A DNA stretch of 60,940 nucleotides from Frankia nepalensis (lineage in GTDB: Bacteria > Actinomycetota > Actinomycetes > Frankiales > Frankiaceae). A program made the position numbers and the translations under genes. The notes under the pieces were generated by a model that was given only the letters and a program-made list of their open reading frames with translations, searched no databases and was not told the DNA's origin. This document shows, piece by piece, positions 36,275 through 44,573 of this stretch (position 1 is its first letter; each line of letters starts with the position of its first letter). The stretch is taken from assembly GCF_016786325.1 (NCBI RefSeq), contig NZ_JADWYU010000087.1, forward strand, positions 1-60,940, given 5' to 3'.

Positions 36275-37051
36275 TCATCGGTTGGGTCGTCGGCTGCCCG
36301 GGCGCGTGTCCGCCTTGGCATCGACGTCGGGCCGGTGCGCCTCAGTGGCGGCCCGGGTGCCGAACCCGCTGGGGGGCACGGCGTCGACGCCGCTCGTGTC
36401 GCGTCGCGGCCCGGCACGGCCGGCTTCACCGCGCAGCTCCGGACGGACCTCGCCGACGGTGTGGAACGCGTCCATGAAGCGGGAGAGGCCCGTGGCGAGG
36501 GCGGCGAGGGCGAGCCACAACACCAGCAGGTTGCGGGACTGGCTCGGGTAGCCGACCGCCCAGAAGGCAACACCGATCGAGAACGCCCCAATGACGAGCG
36601 GTGCCCACCACGGCGCACGACCAGGCAGCCCGCCGGACTCGGTGGCGAAGCCGGGGCCGGCGCGGCCGCCGCGGCGGCGCACCAAGGCGGTCGCGAGGTC
36701 GGCTATGCCCTTGGCCAACAGGTACCAGGCGAGGATGCGGGCGATGACCCGGAAGGTCGGGCTCGGCCAGACCAGGGCGATGATCCCGGCCGCGATGAAC
36801 ACGACGGCCAACATGGCACGTACGGGACGCCATTCGCGGCTGGCGGTTGTTGCTGTCGCCAGTTCGCTGCCGGCGCTCGCCAGCAGGAGCAGGCCGAGCA
36901 GCACGGCGATTGACTTGGGTGTGCGCAGCTCGAGCTGGGGGATCGCGAGGGCAAAGATCATCCAGCCGATGCCCAGGGCCAGCAGCGCGGGGCCCGCTTT
37001 CGAGAGCAGGCCACCACCATGCTCGCGGGGCACGACGGTTGAGGTGGTCAT
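36275..37051 (-). CDS. HdeD/DUF308-like membrane protein
   Basis: The 258-residue protein has six predicted helices in three pairs, including ALLALGIGWMIFALAIPQLE, IAVLLGLLLLASAGSELATA, MLAVVFIAAGIIALVWPSPT, ILAWYLLAKGIADLATALV and LLVLWLALAALATGLSRFMD. The pattern GIIALVWPS followed by a helix reading Y-L-L-x-K-G-I-x-D is the HdeD/DUF308 hallmark. The Arg/Asp-rich C-terminal tail (~50 residues) is disordered. The ATG at 37051 has AGGGAG upstream. In enterobacteria HdeD is an acid-stress membrane protein; here the role is unknown. Confidence 0.8.
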   Translation of the reverse strand: MTTSTVVPREHGGGLLSKAGPALLALGIGWMIFALAIPQLELRTPKSIAVLLGLLLLASAGSELATATTASREWRPVRAMLAVVFIAAGIIALVWPSPTFRVIARILAWYLLAKGIADLATALVRRRGGRAGPGFATESGGLPGRAPWWAPLVIGAFSIGVAFWAVGYPSQSRNLLVLWLALAALATGLSRFMDAFHTVGEVRPELRGEAGRAGPRRDTSGVDAVPPSGFGTRAATEAHRPDVDAKADTRPGSRRPNR

Positions 37052-37518
37052 CAAATGATCTCCCTTCGAGGGGAAGGGGTAGCGGACACCGAGTCACGGC
37101 CACACCCGGCCGTGTCGCCTCGGGCAGAGCACACGGACCGCCCCATAACGGGACGCCAGCGCCTGATCGCACACTGTCGGTCTGCCCGGTCCGCCGCGGG
37201 CATACTCGGCTGAGGACGGCCACCGCCGACCGCCGCTGTACACCCGCGCGCGTGACCTTCTCCCCGCCGCGCCTCCTGCGTCTAGGGCACGCCTGGGACG
37301 CCCGCGTGTTCGACGCGGGCGTCCCAGACGTCAGCAGTGGCTGCCCGGTTCGGCCTTGGTGCCGCATCAGCGAAGGTTTGCCCGCGCCGCGGGCCGGTGC
37401 CGGTGCCGGTGAAGTGTCCGCGGTAGCGCGGTCCCTGGCTCGCGTTCTGGCGGACACTTCGGGGCGGCCTCGCACGGACGGGTGGCCAGCGGCCGGGCGA
37501 ACGTCGCTGGGTTCGGTC
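37052..37518. other. 467-bp region without a supportable gene
   Basis: This is the upstream region of the HdeD-like gene. Frames are antisense by-products. No motif was recognised apart from the ribosome site of the HdeD-like gene. Confidence 0.4.
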
Positions 37519-37823
37519 CTAACCGCGTGTGACAGCGTCGCGGACGGCGCCCGCCGACTTCTCCGCTGCCTGACCGAGTTTCTGGACAAGCGGATGCCTC
37601 CCCTGCGCGACGGCGAGCTTGCGCGGCATGGCGGCCGCCCACTCGGCGTGCCGGCGGGCCGCTGGCAGCAAAGTGTCGGCACCAGTGGTCAGCTCGCGCT
37701 TGGCCGGCCGTCGTCCGCCGCCTCCGCGAGCGCCGCCAGCAGTTCCGCGTTCGTGACGTACTGGTTCGCCGCCACCAGGAACGCCTGGACGCCGGCCGGG
37801 CAAAGCGGGCGCCGGCACCGCAT
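37519..37823 (-). pseudogene. Frameshifted copy of the small helical protein at 38715-39032
   Basis: An ATG three bases after the hemerythrin stop opens a frame with FLVAANQYVTNAELLAALAE then AADDGRPSAS and a stop. One base out of phase, the missing rest is present: RELTTGADTLLPAARRHAEW, AAAMPRKLAVAQGRHPLVQK, LGQAAEKSAGAVRDAV. Together they align along their length with the intact paralogue (ELAEAADDGPSRAALRDAAT, REHAQWAEQALRRATVTQAK). A single-base change near 37705-37715 broke this copy. Confidence 0.7.
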
Positions 37824-37826
37824 CGA

Positions 37827-38327
37827 CTACCTGAGGATGGCGTCGATGCTCTTCTTGATCGCGCTCGGCTGGACCGGGCTGTGCGGAGCCTTCTTCTTCG
37901 CCTCGAGCAGGCGTTCCCCGATCTCGGACAGCTGCTTGCGGCCGAGCTTCGCGCGGACCTTGGGGAACCATTCCCCTTCTTCGTCCTCGATGTGATGGGT
38001 CACGTTCTCGATGAGGACGGCGGTCTTGGCGTTGAAACGTTCCGCCTCGGGCGGAAGAGCGGCGAGTTCCATGACCAGCAGATCGGCGACGTGGTGCTCC
38101 TCGTATGACTCGAGGATGTCCTTCTCCAGCTCCGGCAGGAGGCCTCGCACCTCCGGATACATGACCTCGTTCTCGATATAGGTGTGCACGGTAAGCAGTT
38201 CGATGATCTTATCGACGAGCTTGCCCCTCGTGGCGAAGGCCCCCTCCCCCGCCTGCTGGAACCGCTTGAAAGCGGCCTTGATCTCCTTGTGATCCGCTTT
38301 CAGGAGAACGAGCGCATCCGTCGACAT
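37827..38327 (-). CDS. Hemerythrin HHE-domain protein
   Basis: The 166-residue four-helix protein has the metal-ligand pattern of the hemerythrin HHE family: LLKADHKEIKAAFKRFQQ, LLTVHTYIENEVMYPEVRG, ESYEEHHVADLLVMELAALP and IENVTHHIEDEEGEWFPKV. It probably binds a di-iron centre and senses or stores O2, NO or iron. The ATG is preceded by GAAAGGAAG. It is flanked on both sides by paralogous small helical genes (one broken), suggesting duplication around it. Confidence 0.92.
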   Translation of the reverse strand: MSTDALVLLKADHKEIKAAFKRFQQAGEGAFATRGKLVDKIIELLTVHTYIENEVMYPEVRGLLPELEKDILESYEEHHVADLLVMELAALPPEAERFNAKTAVLIENVTHHIEDEEGEWFPKVRAKLGRKQLSEIGERLLEAKKKAPHSPVQPSAIKKSIDAILR

Positions 38328-38714
38328 TTTCTTCCTTTCGAGATCCGGAGGCAGCTGGAGCGCTGCTTGCAGCGCGTCTCCCCCCGCCGCCCGGCTTTCA
38401 AACGCGACCCCCGAACGACGACCGGCCAGCTCGCGCGGGAGAAACGTGCGGACCACGCACCGATTCGGAAACCACAGTCATCGCTCGACGGGGTCGAAAA
38501 CTGGACCAACCGCCGGGGCCCGTGAACATGCATGGCGATGCGATGACCTTCCGCGCCCAGGAGGTGGACAGGAATCAACGACACCCGGCCGGGTGACGGC
38601 TTGGCCGGCCACCGGCTTGGCGGGATTTCATGGACCTGGAAGGCGGGCTCGACGCGTTCCGGCACCTGAACCGCGGGCGGACAGCGGGGTTCGAGCCCGT
38701 GGTCGGCGCGACGG
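38328..38714. other. 387-bp region upstream of hemerythrin, no gene seen
   Basis: It lies between the hemerythrin start and the next minus-strand gene. It probably holds the hemerythrin promoter. No convincing frame or motif was found. Confidence 0.4.
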
Positions 38715-39032
38715 TCAGGTGCCGGGTGAGCCGAAGGCGGAGCGGAGCTTGCCGGTGACCCGTTCGGCGGCCTGCGCGGCCTTGCGGGCGAACGGGTGCT
38801 TGGCCTGGGTCACCGTGGCCCGTCGCAGCGCCTGCTCCGCCCACTGCGCGTGCTCGCGGGCGACCGGCGTGAGCTTGGTGGCGGCATCGCGCAGGGCGGC
38901 CCGCGACGGGCCGTCGTCCGCCGCCTCGGCCAGCTCCGCGAGCAGGGCGGTGTCCGCCTCGACTTCGATGGCATTCATCGCGATCACCCGGCACCGGGTG
39001 TACGGGTCGACGCCATGCTTGTCATAGGGCAT
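38715..39032 (-). CDS. Small helical protein, hemerythrin neighbour
   Basis: This 105-residue, mostly helical protein reads MPYDKHGVDPYTRCRVIAMN, then ALLAELAEAADDGPSRAALR, then REHAQWAEQALRRATVTQAK. A broken paralogue lies at 37519-37823 on the other side of the hemerythrin gene. Family unknown. Its repeated association with hemerythrin here hints at a related stress or redox role, as inference only. Confidence 0.6.
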   Translation of the reverse strand: MPYDKHGVDPYTRCRVIAMNAIEVEADTALLAELAEAADDGPSRAALRDAATKLTPVAREHAQWAEQALRRATVTQAKHPFARKAAQAAERVTGKLRSAFGSPGT

Positions 39033-39488
39033 GACGTTCAGCTCCGACTAGTTACGTACCTGGTCGTCGAGCGGGATGCCCTTCTCTCGCAACGGGTTGA
39101 AGCCCATCGGATTCCCCTGGGGTCGTCGTCGGCCGGCCGCTTCGGCAGGCCTCGGCGCGGGTCAGGGCCGGTCACGTTCCGGTCCGGCGTCCGTCGGACA
39201 TATCGCCGCCAAGGTGCACAACGGCGAACCCGGCACCGGCGGGCGCCGCTCCGGCTCGCGGTCCTCAGCGTTCCGTCCCGACTCCCGTCCAAACGCGACG
39301 TGCGTCAGCGCGCGACGCCGGGCGCGCCGCGTCGCCGGGCCCCAGCGAGTCCGGCAGGCCGTCGTCGGGACCCGGCACGCCGATCGAGGAGACGGGCAGC
39401 AGGACCGTCTCGAAAGGTCTCGGAGTACGCCGGGTTCCGGTTTCCCGCCAGCTATGATCGTTTTGATCGGCGAGCATCGGACGGCATC
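39033..39488. other. 456-bp region without a supportable gene
   Basis: This is the divergent promoter region between 39032 (minus) and 39489 (plus). An AT-richer patch (atgatcgttttgatcg, 39453-39468) lies about 20 bases before the plus-strand start and could hold promoter elements. Confidence 0.35.
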
Positions 39489-40532
39489 ATGACGGTGATG
39501 GGGCTCGACGAGATCTCCAACGAGCTGTACGGGCTGGTGCCGGGCTCGTTTGTCGCCGCTCGCGGAGAGCGGGCTGCCGCCGCGAAGGCAAGCGGCGACC
39601 GGGAGCTGGCCGCGGCGATCACGAGGCTTGCCCGGCCGACGGTGCCGGCCTGGCTGGTGAACCTGCTGGTCCGTGCCGAGCCGGAGCAGGTGGAAGAGTT
39701 CCTCCGGCTGGGCCCGGCGCTCGCCGAGGCGCAGGCGGCGGGCGCGGGCGACGAGCTGCGCCGGTTGACGGCTCGTCGGCATACCTTGATCGCGGCGCTC
39801 ACCCGGCGCGCCCGCGAACTCGCCGCGGCGGCGGGCCAGCCAGTGCGCGACGACGCGACGCGCGAACTGGCCGGCACCCTGCAGGCGGCGCTCGCCGACC
39901 CGGCCGCCGCGCGGGCTGTGCGCTCCGGCCGGCTCACCAGGGCGTTGCGCTACGCCGGGCTCGGGCCAGGTGAGGTGACCGGAACATTCGCCGTGCCGGT
40001 CCGGGCTGGCCGGCGACCGACTTCGGAACCCGGCGTGGCGCGACACGGCGGGCCGGCTGGGCCAGGCGCCGCACATTCGGCCGAACCGAAGCCAGAACCG
40101 GCCCGGGGCGACCGGGAGCGGGGCGCACAGCAGGAACGAGCGGAACGAGAACGACGAGAACACGAACGGGCGGAACAGGAACGGCGCCACGCGGCCGACC
40201 AGGCACGCCAGCGACAGTTGCGGGCCGCCCGCCGTGATCTGGCCAAGGCCGAGGAAGAACTGGACGCTACCCGGCGGCGGGTCGAGGCGCGCCAATCCGC
40301 CGCCGCCGACGCCCGCCGGAGACTCGCGGGCCCCCGGCGACGGGTCGACGAGCTGGTCGCGCAGCTGGAGCAGGCGCGGCGGGCCACCGCACTGGCCGAG
40401 GCCGCGGCCGAGCAGGCGGACCGCGAGCTCGCCGAGGCGACCGCCGCGTCCCAGGAAGCCGACCGAAGGCGCGCTACGGCCCTGGCCGAGCTGGCCCGCC
40501 TCGGTGAACCAACCGACTCCGCGACCAGCTGA
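39489..40532 (+). CDS. Long coiled-coil protein
   Basis: The 347-residue protein has a conserved-looking N-terminal helical domain (GLDEISNELYGLVPGSFVAA, then LARPTVPAWLVNLLVRAEPE, then RRLTARRHTLIAALTRRARE). A Pro/Gly-rich hinge leads to a long, highly charged coiled coil (RERREHERAEQERRHAADQA, LDATRRRVEARQSAAADARR, and AEAAAEQADRELAEATAASQ). The start ATG 39489 begins MTVMGLDEIS; upstream codons are not protein-like. This layout is common in actinobacterial proteins of unknown function. It is probably cytoplasmic. Confidence 0.75.
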   Translation: MTVMGLDEISNELYGLVPGSFVAARGERAAAAKASGDRELAAAITRLARPTVPAWLVNLLVRAEPEQVEEFLRLGPALAEAQAAGAGDELRRLTARRHTLIAALTRRARELAAAAGQPVRDDATRELAGTLQAALADPAAARAVRSGRLTRALRYAGLGPGEVTGTFAVPVRAGRRPTSEPGVARHGGPAGPGAAHSAEPKPEPARGDRERGAQQERAERERREHERAEQERRHAADQARQRQLRAARRDLAKAEEELDATRRRVEARQSAAADARRRLAGPRRRVDELVAQLEQARRATALAEAAAEQADRELAEATAASQEADRRRATALAELARLGEPTDSATS

Positions 40533-40935
40533 CAGACGCCGTCCCGGCGCGGAGTGACACCGGACGCCCTGGGTGCGCGGTAGGTCGCGGGTAGCCGCCG
40601 CGGCCGCCCGCGTCACGGGCGGCTCCTGTTTACCGACGCCGACGGCCGACCAGTCCGACCAAGGCGGGCTTCGGGTGTGGTCGGTACCGGCGCCGGAGGG
40701 GACGGGCGCCGGTATCGGCGACACGTTCGGTCCGCGCATTCACAGAGAGCGCCCGATGCCGCCTGACCTGGGCCGTCACCCCTCCTGACCGGCCCCTCGT
40801 GTGTACATTGACCTGCGGCCGGTCAATGTCACCGGTTTCATCTGGTTTGGGTACTCCTGTTCCGGACGGCCTTTGATCGTCTGGTCCGGAGAAGCGCCAC
40901 ACGGGTGCCCGGCCTTGGGGGGATGGGGGAAGGTC
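40533..40935. other. Intergenic with one inverted repeat
   Basis: There is no gene. The region contains acattgacc-N7-ggtcaatgt at 40805-40829. Confidence 0.4.
40805..40829. promoter_or_regulatory. 9-7-9 inverted repeat upstream of the DUF4333 lipoprotein
   Basis: acattgacc and ggtcaatgt are perfect complements around 7 bases, 107 bases before the lipoprotein start. It could be an operator; the left arm also contains TTGACC, a -35-like hexamer, though no good -10 follows. Confidence 0.4.
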
Positions 40936-41505
40936 ATGCGATTCACGATCGCTCCGAGCGTTCCCGCGCGCGCGGTCGACGACGGGTCGGAAAGCTCGGC
41001 GTCGGGCAGCCCGCGACGGGCCTCGGCAAGTCTGGCGCGGCGGATTGGCGTGACGGTTGTCGCGGCGGTGGCACTCGTCGCGTTCGGGGTGTCGGGCTGC
41101 TCGGATTCGGACGGCGACACCGAGACTCCGGTCGCGAGCCAGTCCGCGCCCGAGGTTCCCGAGACGATCGCCGCCACGGCAACGATCGCGGCGGAGGAGG
41201 CGCCGACGCAAAGCGCCACGCCGGAACCAACAGCGGAAAGCGCCACGCCGGAGCCGACAGCCTCGAACGGCCCGATCACGGTAGCCCAAGTGGACATCGA
41301 AGCTGCCCTGGCGAGAGACCTGCAGGCGCAGACTGGCGAGCAGTTCTCGGTCGACTGCCCCGGCGACCTTGTCGCGGTGGCCGGCACGCAGGTGGTCTGC
41401 ACGACGGTCGTGCCCACCGGCGAGGTGTACAACGTCAAGATGACGGTGACCTCGGTTGCGGACGGGCGTCTCAACTACTCCATGGAGGCCTTCCCGGCCA
41501 GCTGA
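40936..41505 (+). CDS. DUF4333-type lipoprotein
   Basis: The 189-residue protein has an N-terminal signal with lipobox (VTVVAAVALVAFGVSGCSDS; Cys near residue 55), an unusually long leader of ~40 residues before the hydrophobic core, and an Ala/Pro/Glu spacer with an imperfect repeat (ESATPEPT twice). The C-terminal ~80 residues fit DUF4333: GEQFSVDCPGDLVAVAGTQV, then CTTVVPTGEVYNVKMTVTSV, with the two conserved Cys. It is probably anchored on the outer face of the membrane. Function unknown. GGGGAAGG lies just upstream of the ATG. Confidence 0.85.
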   Translation: MRFTIAPSVPARAVDDGSESSASGSPRRASASLARRIGVTVVAAVALVAFGVSGCSDSDGDTETPVASQSAPEVPETIAATATIAAEEAPTQSATPEPTAESATPEPTASNGPITVAQVDIEAALARDLQAQTGEQFSVDCPGDLVAVAGTQVVCTTVVPTGEVYNVKMTVTSVADGRLNYSMEAFPAS

Positions 41506-41770
41506 TGCCGCTGGGACAAGCCTGCTCGGTGCGGTTCAGGACCGGTGGCCCGGCGGCACTCGTTGACTGCCGTCGGTGCCCGGCAGCGGTTGGCCGGTGA
41601 CGTACCGATGGACGATCGGATCCAGGCCTTGGGGTTGGCCTCGGCGTTAGCCGCTAGGGGGTCGACGTGGTCGCCTCGGTGCCGCGTGGCGAAAGGCGAC
41701 GGAGCCGGTTGTCGTGCGTCATCGTGGCGCCGTGGCGCGTTGACACGGGAGTCGGCCGGCACGCGGCCGG

Positions 41771-41817
41771 CGGCCCGATCCGGCAGCGAACGCGCGGGAC
41801 GCTGCCGGATCGGGCCG
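41771..41817 (-). terminator. Very strong hairpin after the SAF oxidoreductase gene
   Basis: A perfect 18-bp stem (41771-41788 with 41800-41817) and an 11-base loop begin 18 bases beyond the stop of the oxidoreductase gene. There is no U-run. It closes the rfbC operon. Confidence 0.75.
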
Positions 41818-41834
41818 GTAGATGGTGCTCGCTG

Positions 41835-43118
41835 TCAGGCGAAGAGCTTCTCCTGCTCCTCGCGGAGCGTGTCGATCAGCCGTCCGGGCGGAAGCGCCAC
41901 GTCCGCGTAGGTGAGCACGTCGTCCTTGGCGACGTCCCGCGTGAGGACGCAGCCCTCGGCGACACCCATCGGCAGCAGGGCGCCGGCCCGGGTGGCCGCC
42001 GATGACTCGGCCACCCCGTAGGTGTCGTAGCCGCCGAGCCCGTCGAGCGTGTGCCCGGCCTTGAGGTCCTGCTTGGCGGTGGCGATCACGTCGACCCGCG
42101 GGCCGGCCAGCGGGGCGAGCGCCGCGTCGGCGAAGTCGACCGCTCGGGCCACCGTGTTCGGCACCTCGAAGTGGCACAGGTGGTAAGGCGTGTAGAAGCT
42201 GTAAAGCGGGCCCGTGCCCAGCTTGTAGAGCTCCAGGTAGTGACGCTGCTTCGGGTCGTCGTGGGTGCCGAGCACGAACACCCCGGGGCCGGGCTTCGAC
42301 TTCACCACGTAGTCGACGATGCCGCCGAGCTCGCGCAGCTCGTCGACGTCGTACCGGCTGGTCAGCTCGTCGACGTGGCCCTCGTGGTCCCAGCCGTTCA
42401 TACCCCGCTTGGGCACGGTGAGCCCGAACGCGTTGGCCACGATGGCCTGCTCGAACGAGATCTTCGTGCCGTCGGCGAAGCTGGTGACCATGTGCGGGTC
42501 CTGGCCCCAGCGCTCGGCGAAGGCCTTCTGCGTGGTGGGGGTGCGGTACTCGTCCTGCAGGCCCTTGATGTTGCCGGCGACGAGCGGGGTGACGCCCAGT
42601 CCGATGACGAAGCGCATCAGGTTGCCCTGCACGCCGGGCTGGTCACCGTCGGCACCGGTGAGCACGACACCGGCCTCGCGGGCGCGGTGGGCCAGCAGCG
42701 GGCCGACCGTGCCGTCGAGTTCGGCGTTCATCGTGACGATCGGCAGGCCGCGCTCGATCGCCGCCACGGTCACCCGGGCGCCGAACTCGACCGCGCCGGT
42801 GACGTCGACGACACAGTCGAGGTTCTCGGCCTTGAGCAGCTCGAAAGCGTCCTCGAGCAGGGCGGGGGTCCCGGCGGCGATCGCGGCGTCCAGCGCGGCG
42901 GCGTTCTCGACCCGGACCGGCTTGACGCCGGCCTCGGCGTAGGCGCGCTCGCCGTTCGCGAGGGTGCGGTTGGCGACCGCGACCAGGCGCATCCCGGGCT
43001 TGGAGTTGACGATCTGGTTGGCCAGGCCGCGTCCCATGAACCCGGCGCCGATCATGCCGACCCGGATCGGGCGGCCCTGCGCCTCGCGCTTGGCCAGCGC
43101 GGTGTCGATGATGATCAT
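41835..43118 (-). CDS. NAD(P)-dependent oxidoreductase with SAF domain (homoserine-dehydrogenase-like)
   Basis: The 427-residue protein has an N-terminal Rossmann fold (VGMIGAGFMGRGLANQIVNS) and a homoserine-dehydrogenase-like middle (DCVVDVTGAVEFGARVTVAA, MNAELDGTVGPLLAHRAREA). The C-terminal SAF-type domain (~340-427) contains VIATAKQDLKAGHTLDGLGG and GCVLTRDVAKDDVLTYADVA. SAF domains also occur in NeuB and flagellar/pilus proteins and bind sugars or sugar acids. The gene overlaps rfbC by 4 bases (ATGA), so the pair probably works on a nucleotide-sugar-derived branch, making a modified sugar; the substrate is not deducible. Confidence 0.85.
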   Translation of the reverse strand: MIIIDTALAKREAQGRPIRVGMIGAGFMGRGLANQIVNSKPGMRLVAVANRTLANGERAYAEAGVKPVRVENAAALDAAIAAGTPALLEDAFELLKAENLDCVVDVTGAVEFGARVTVAAIERGLPIVTMNAELDGTVGPLLAHRAREAGVVLTGADGDQPGVQGNLMRFVIGLGVTPLVAGNIKGLQDEYRTPTTQKAFAERWGQDPHMVTSFADGTKISFEQAIVANAFGLTVPKRGMNGWDHEGHVDELTSRYDVDELRELGGIVDYVVKSKPGPGVFVLGTHDDPKQRHYLELYKLGTGPLYSFYTPYHLCHFEVPNTVARAVDFADAALAPLAGPRVDVIATAKQDLKAGHTLDGLGGYDTYGVAESSAATRAGALLPMGVAEGCVLTRDVAKDDVLTYADVALPPGRLIDTLREEQEKLFA

Positions 43119-43663
43119 CGCGCCTCCACCGAGACCTCGGAGAGCAGCGGCCAGGCGGCGTCCTTCGACGAGACGACCACCGGCTGGATCGGCCACTCGA
43201 CGGCGAGCCGCGGGTCGTCCCAGCGCAGGCCGCGCTCGGCGCCCGGGGTGTACGCCGTGCTGACCTGGTACAGCACCTCGGCCTTGTCGGTCAGGGTGAG
43301 GTAGGCGTGCGCGAAGTTGCGCGGGACGTACATCGCGGTGCGGTTGTCCTCGTTGAGCTCGGCGCCGAACCACTGGAGGTACGTGGGTGACTCGGGCCGC
43401 AGGTCGACGATGACGTCGTAGATCGCGCCGCGGTAGCAGCGGATGAACTTCGTCTCGGCGTTCGGCTCCAGCTGGTAATGGAACCCGCGCAGGGTCCCGG
43501 CCTTGTGATTGAACGAGATGTTGGCCTGCTCTACCAGCGGTTCGAGCCCGGCGTCGATGAACTCCTGCCGGCAGAACGCACGGGCGAAGAAGCCACGCTC
43601 ATCTTCGAGGAGCTTCAGATCGACCAGCGCCGCACCGGCGAGCGGGGTGGTGTTGATCAGCAT
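43115..43663 (-). CDS. rfbC: dTDP-4-dehydrorhamnose 3,5-epimerase family protein
   Basis: The 182-residue RmlC-like cupin shows LEDERGFFARAFCRQEFIDA, the active-site region ISFNHKAGTLRGFHYQ with the catalytic-type His, KFIRCYRGAIYDVIVDLRP, and VPRNFAHAYLTLTDKAEVLY. Length is normal. The gene is not next to rmlA, rmlB or rmlD but is translationally coupled to a SAF oxidoreductase. It may therefore be a 3- or 5-epimerase of a special sugar pathway rather than the housekeeping rhamnose enzyme. Confidence 0.88.
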   Translation of the reverse strand: MLINTTPLAGAALVDLKLLEDERGFFARAFCRQEFIDAGLEPLVEQANISFNHKAGTLRGFHYQLEPNAETKFIRCYRGAIYDVIVDLRPESPTYLQWFGAELNEDNRTAMYVPRNFAHAYLTLTDKAEVLYQVSTAYTPGAERGLRWDDPRLAVEWPIQPVVVSSKDAAWPLLSEVSVEAR

Positions 43664-44128
43664 GTGGGAGGCTCGTCCTATCCGCTTCGTCCTGCTCGAT
43701 ACCAGGAGTGACCTTCGACATCGTAGTAGAATCACGCAACGGAGCGGCGGCGTCACTCCCGCGGGTTGCGGAGGGTAGCCACCCGGATGGCCCACCAGCG
43801 TGACATCGGTGGCGGAGACGCATCCTTCCGCACGATACAGTCGCCCGGAGCCAGTCACGGTGCCCCCGAGCCCGCCGACGTCACCGCGGGTAGTCGCTCC
43901 GGCAAGCAGTGCGGGCGTTCGCCGGCCCGCCGCGGCGACGCCGTCCCGGGATGAGCGCCGACGGGCCGATTTCCGCGGCCCACGCGCGACGGGCAGTCGA
44001 GCCCGAGGCCGCGGCTATTCCGCCAGGGATGTTCACCTGGCCCCGAAGGCGGTTTGCGGGCGGACCGATGGAGGACCGCGAACTCGAACGAACGGCGGTC
44101 CAACCCGACCGTGCCGGCCCGGTCTCTG
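43664..44128. other. 465-bp region without a supportable gene
   Basis: This is the upstream region of rfbC. Plus-strand frames here have no family or ribosome site. Confidence 0.4.
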
Positions 44129-44509
<381 letters not shown>

Positions 44510-44573
44510 CGACCTGATCGAGGGTGGTCCCGCGGGCCACGGCTTTGGCGTACCTCCGCCTGACCGGCCTTCA

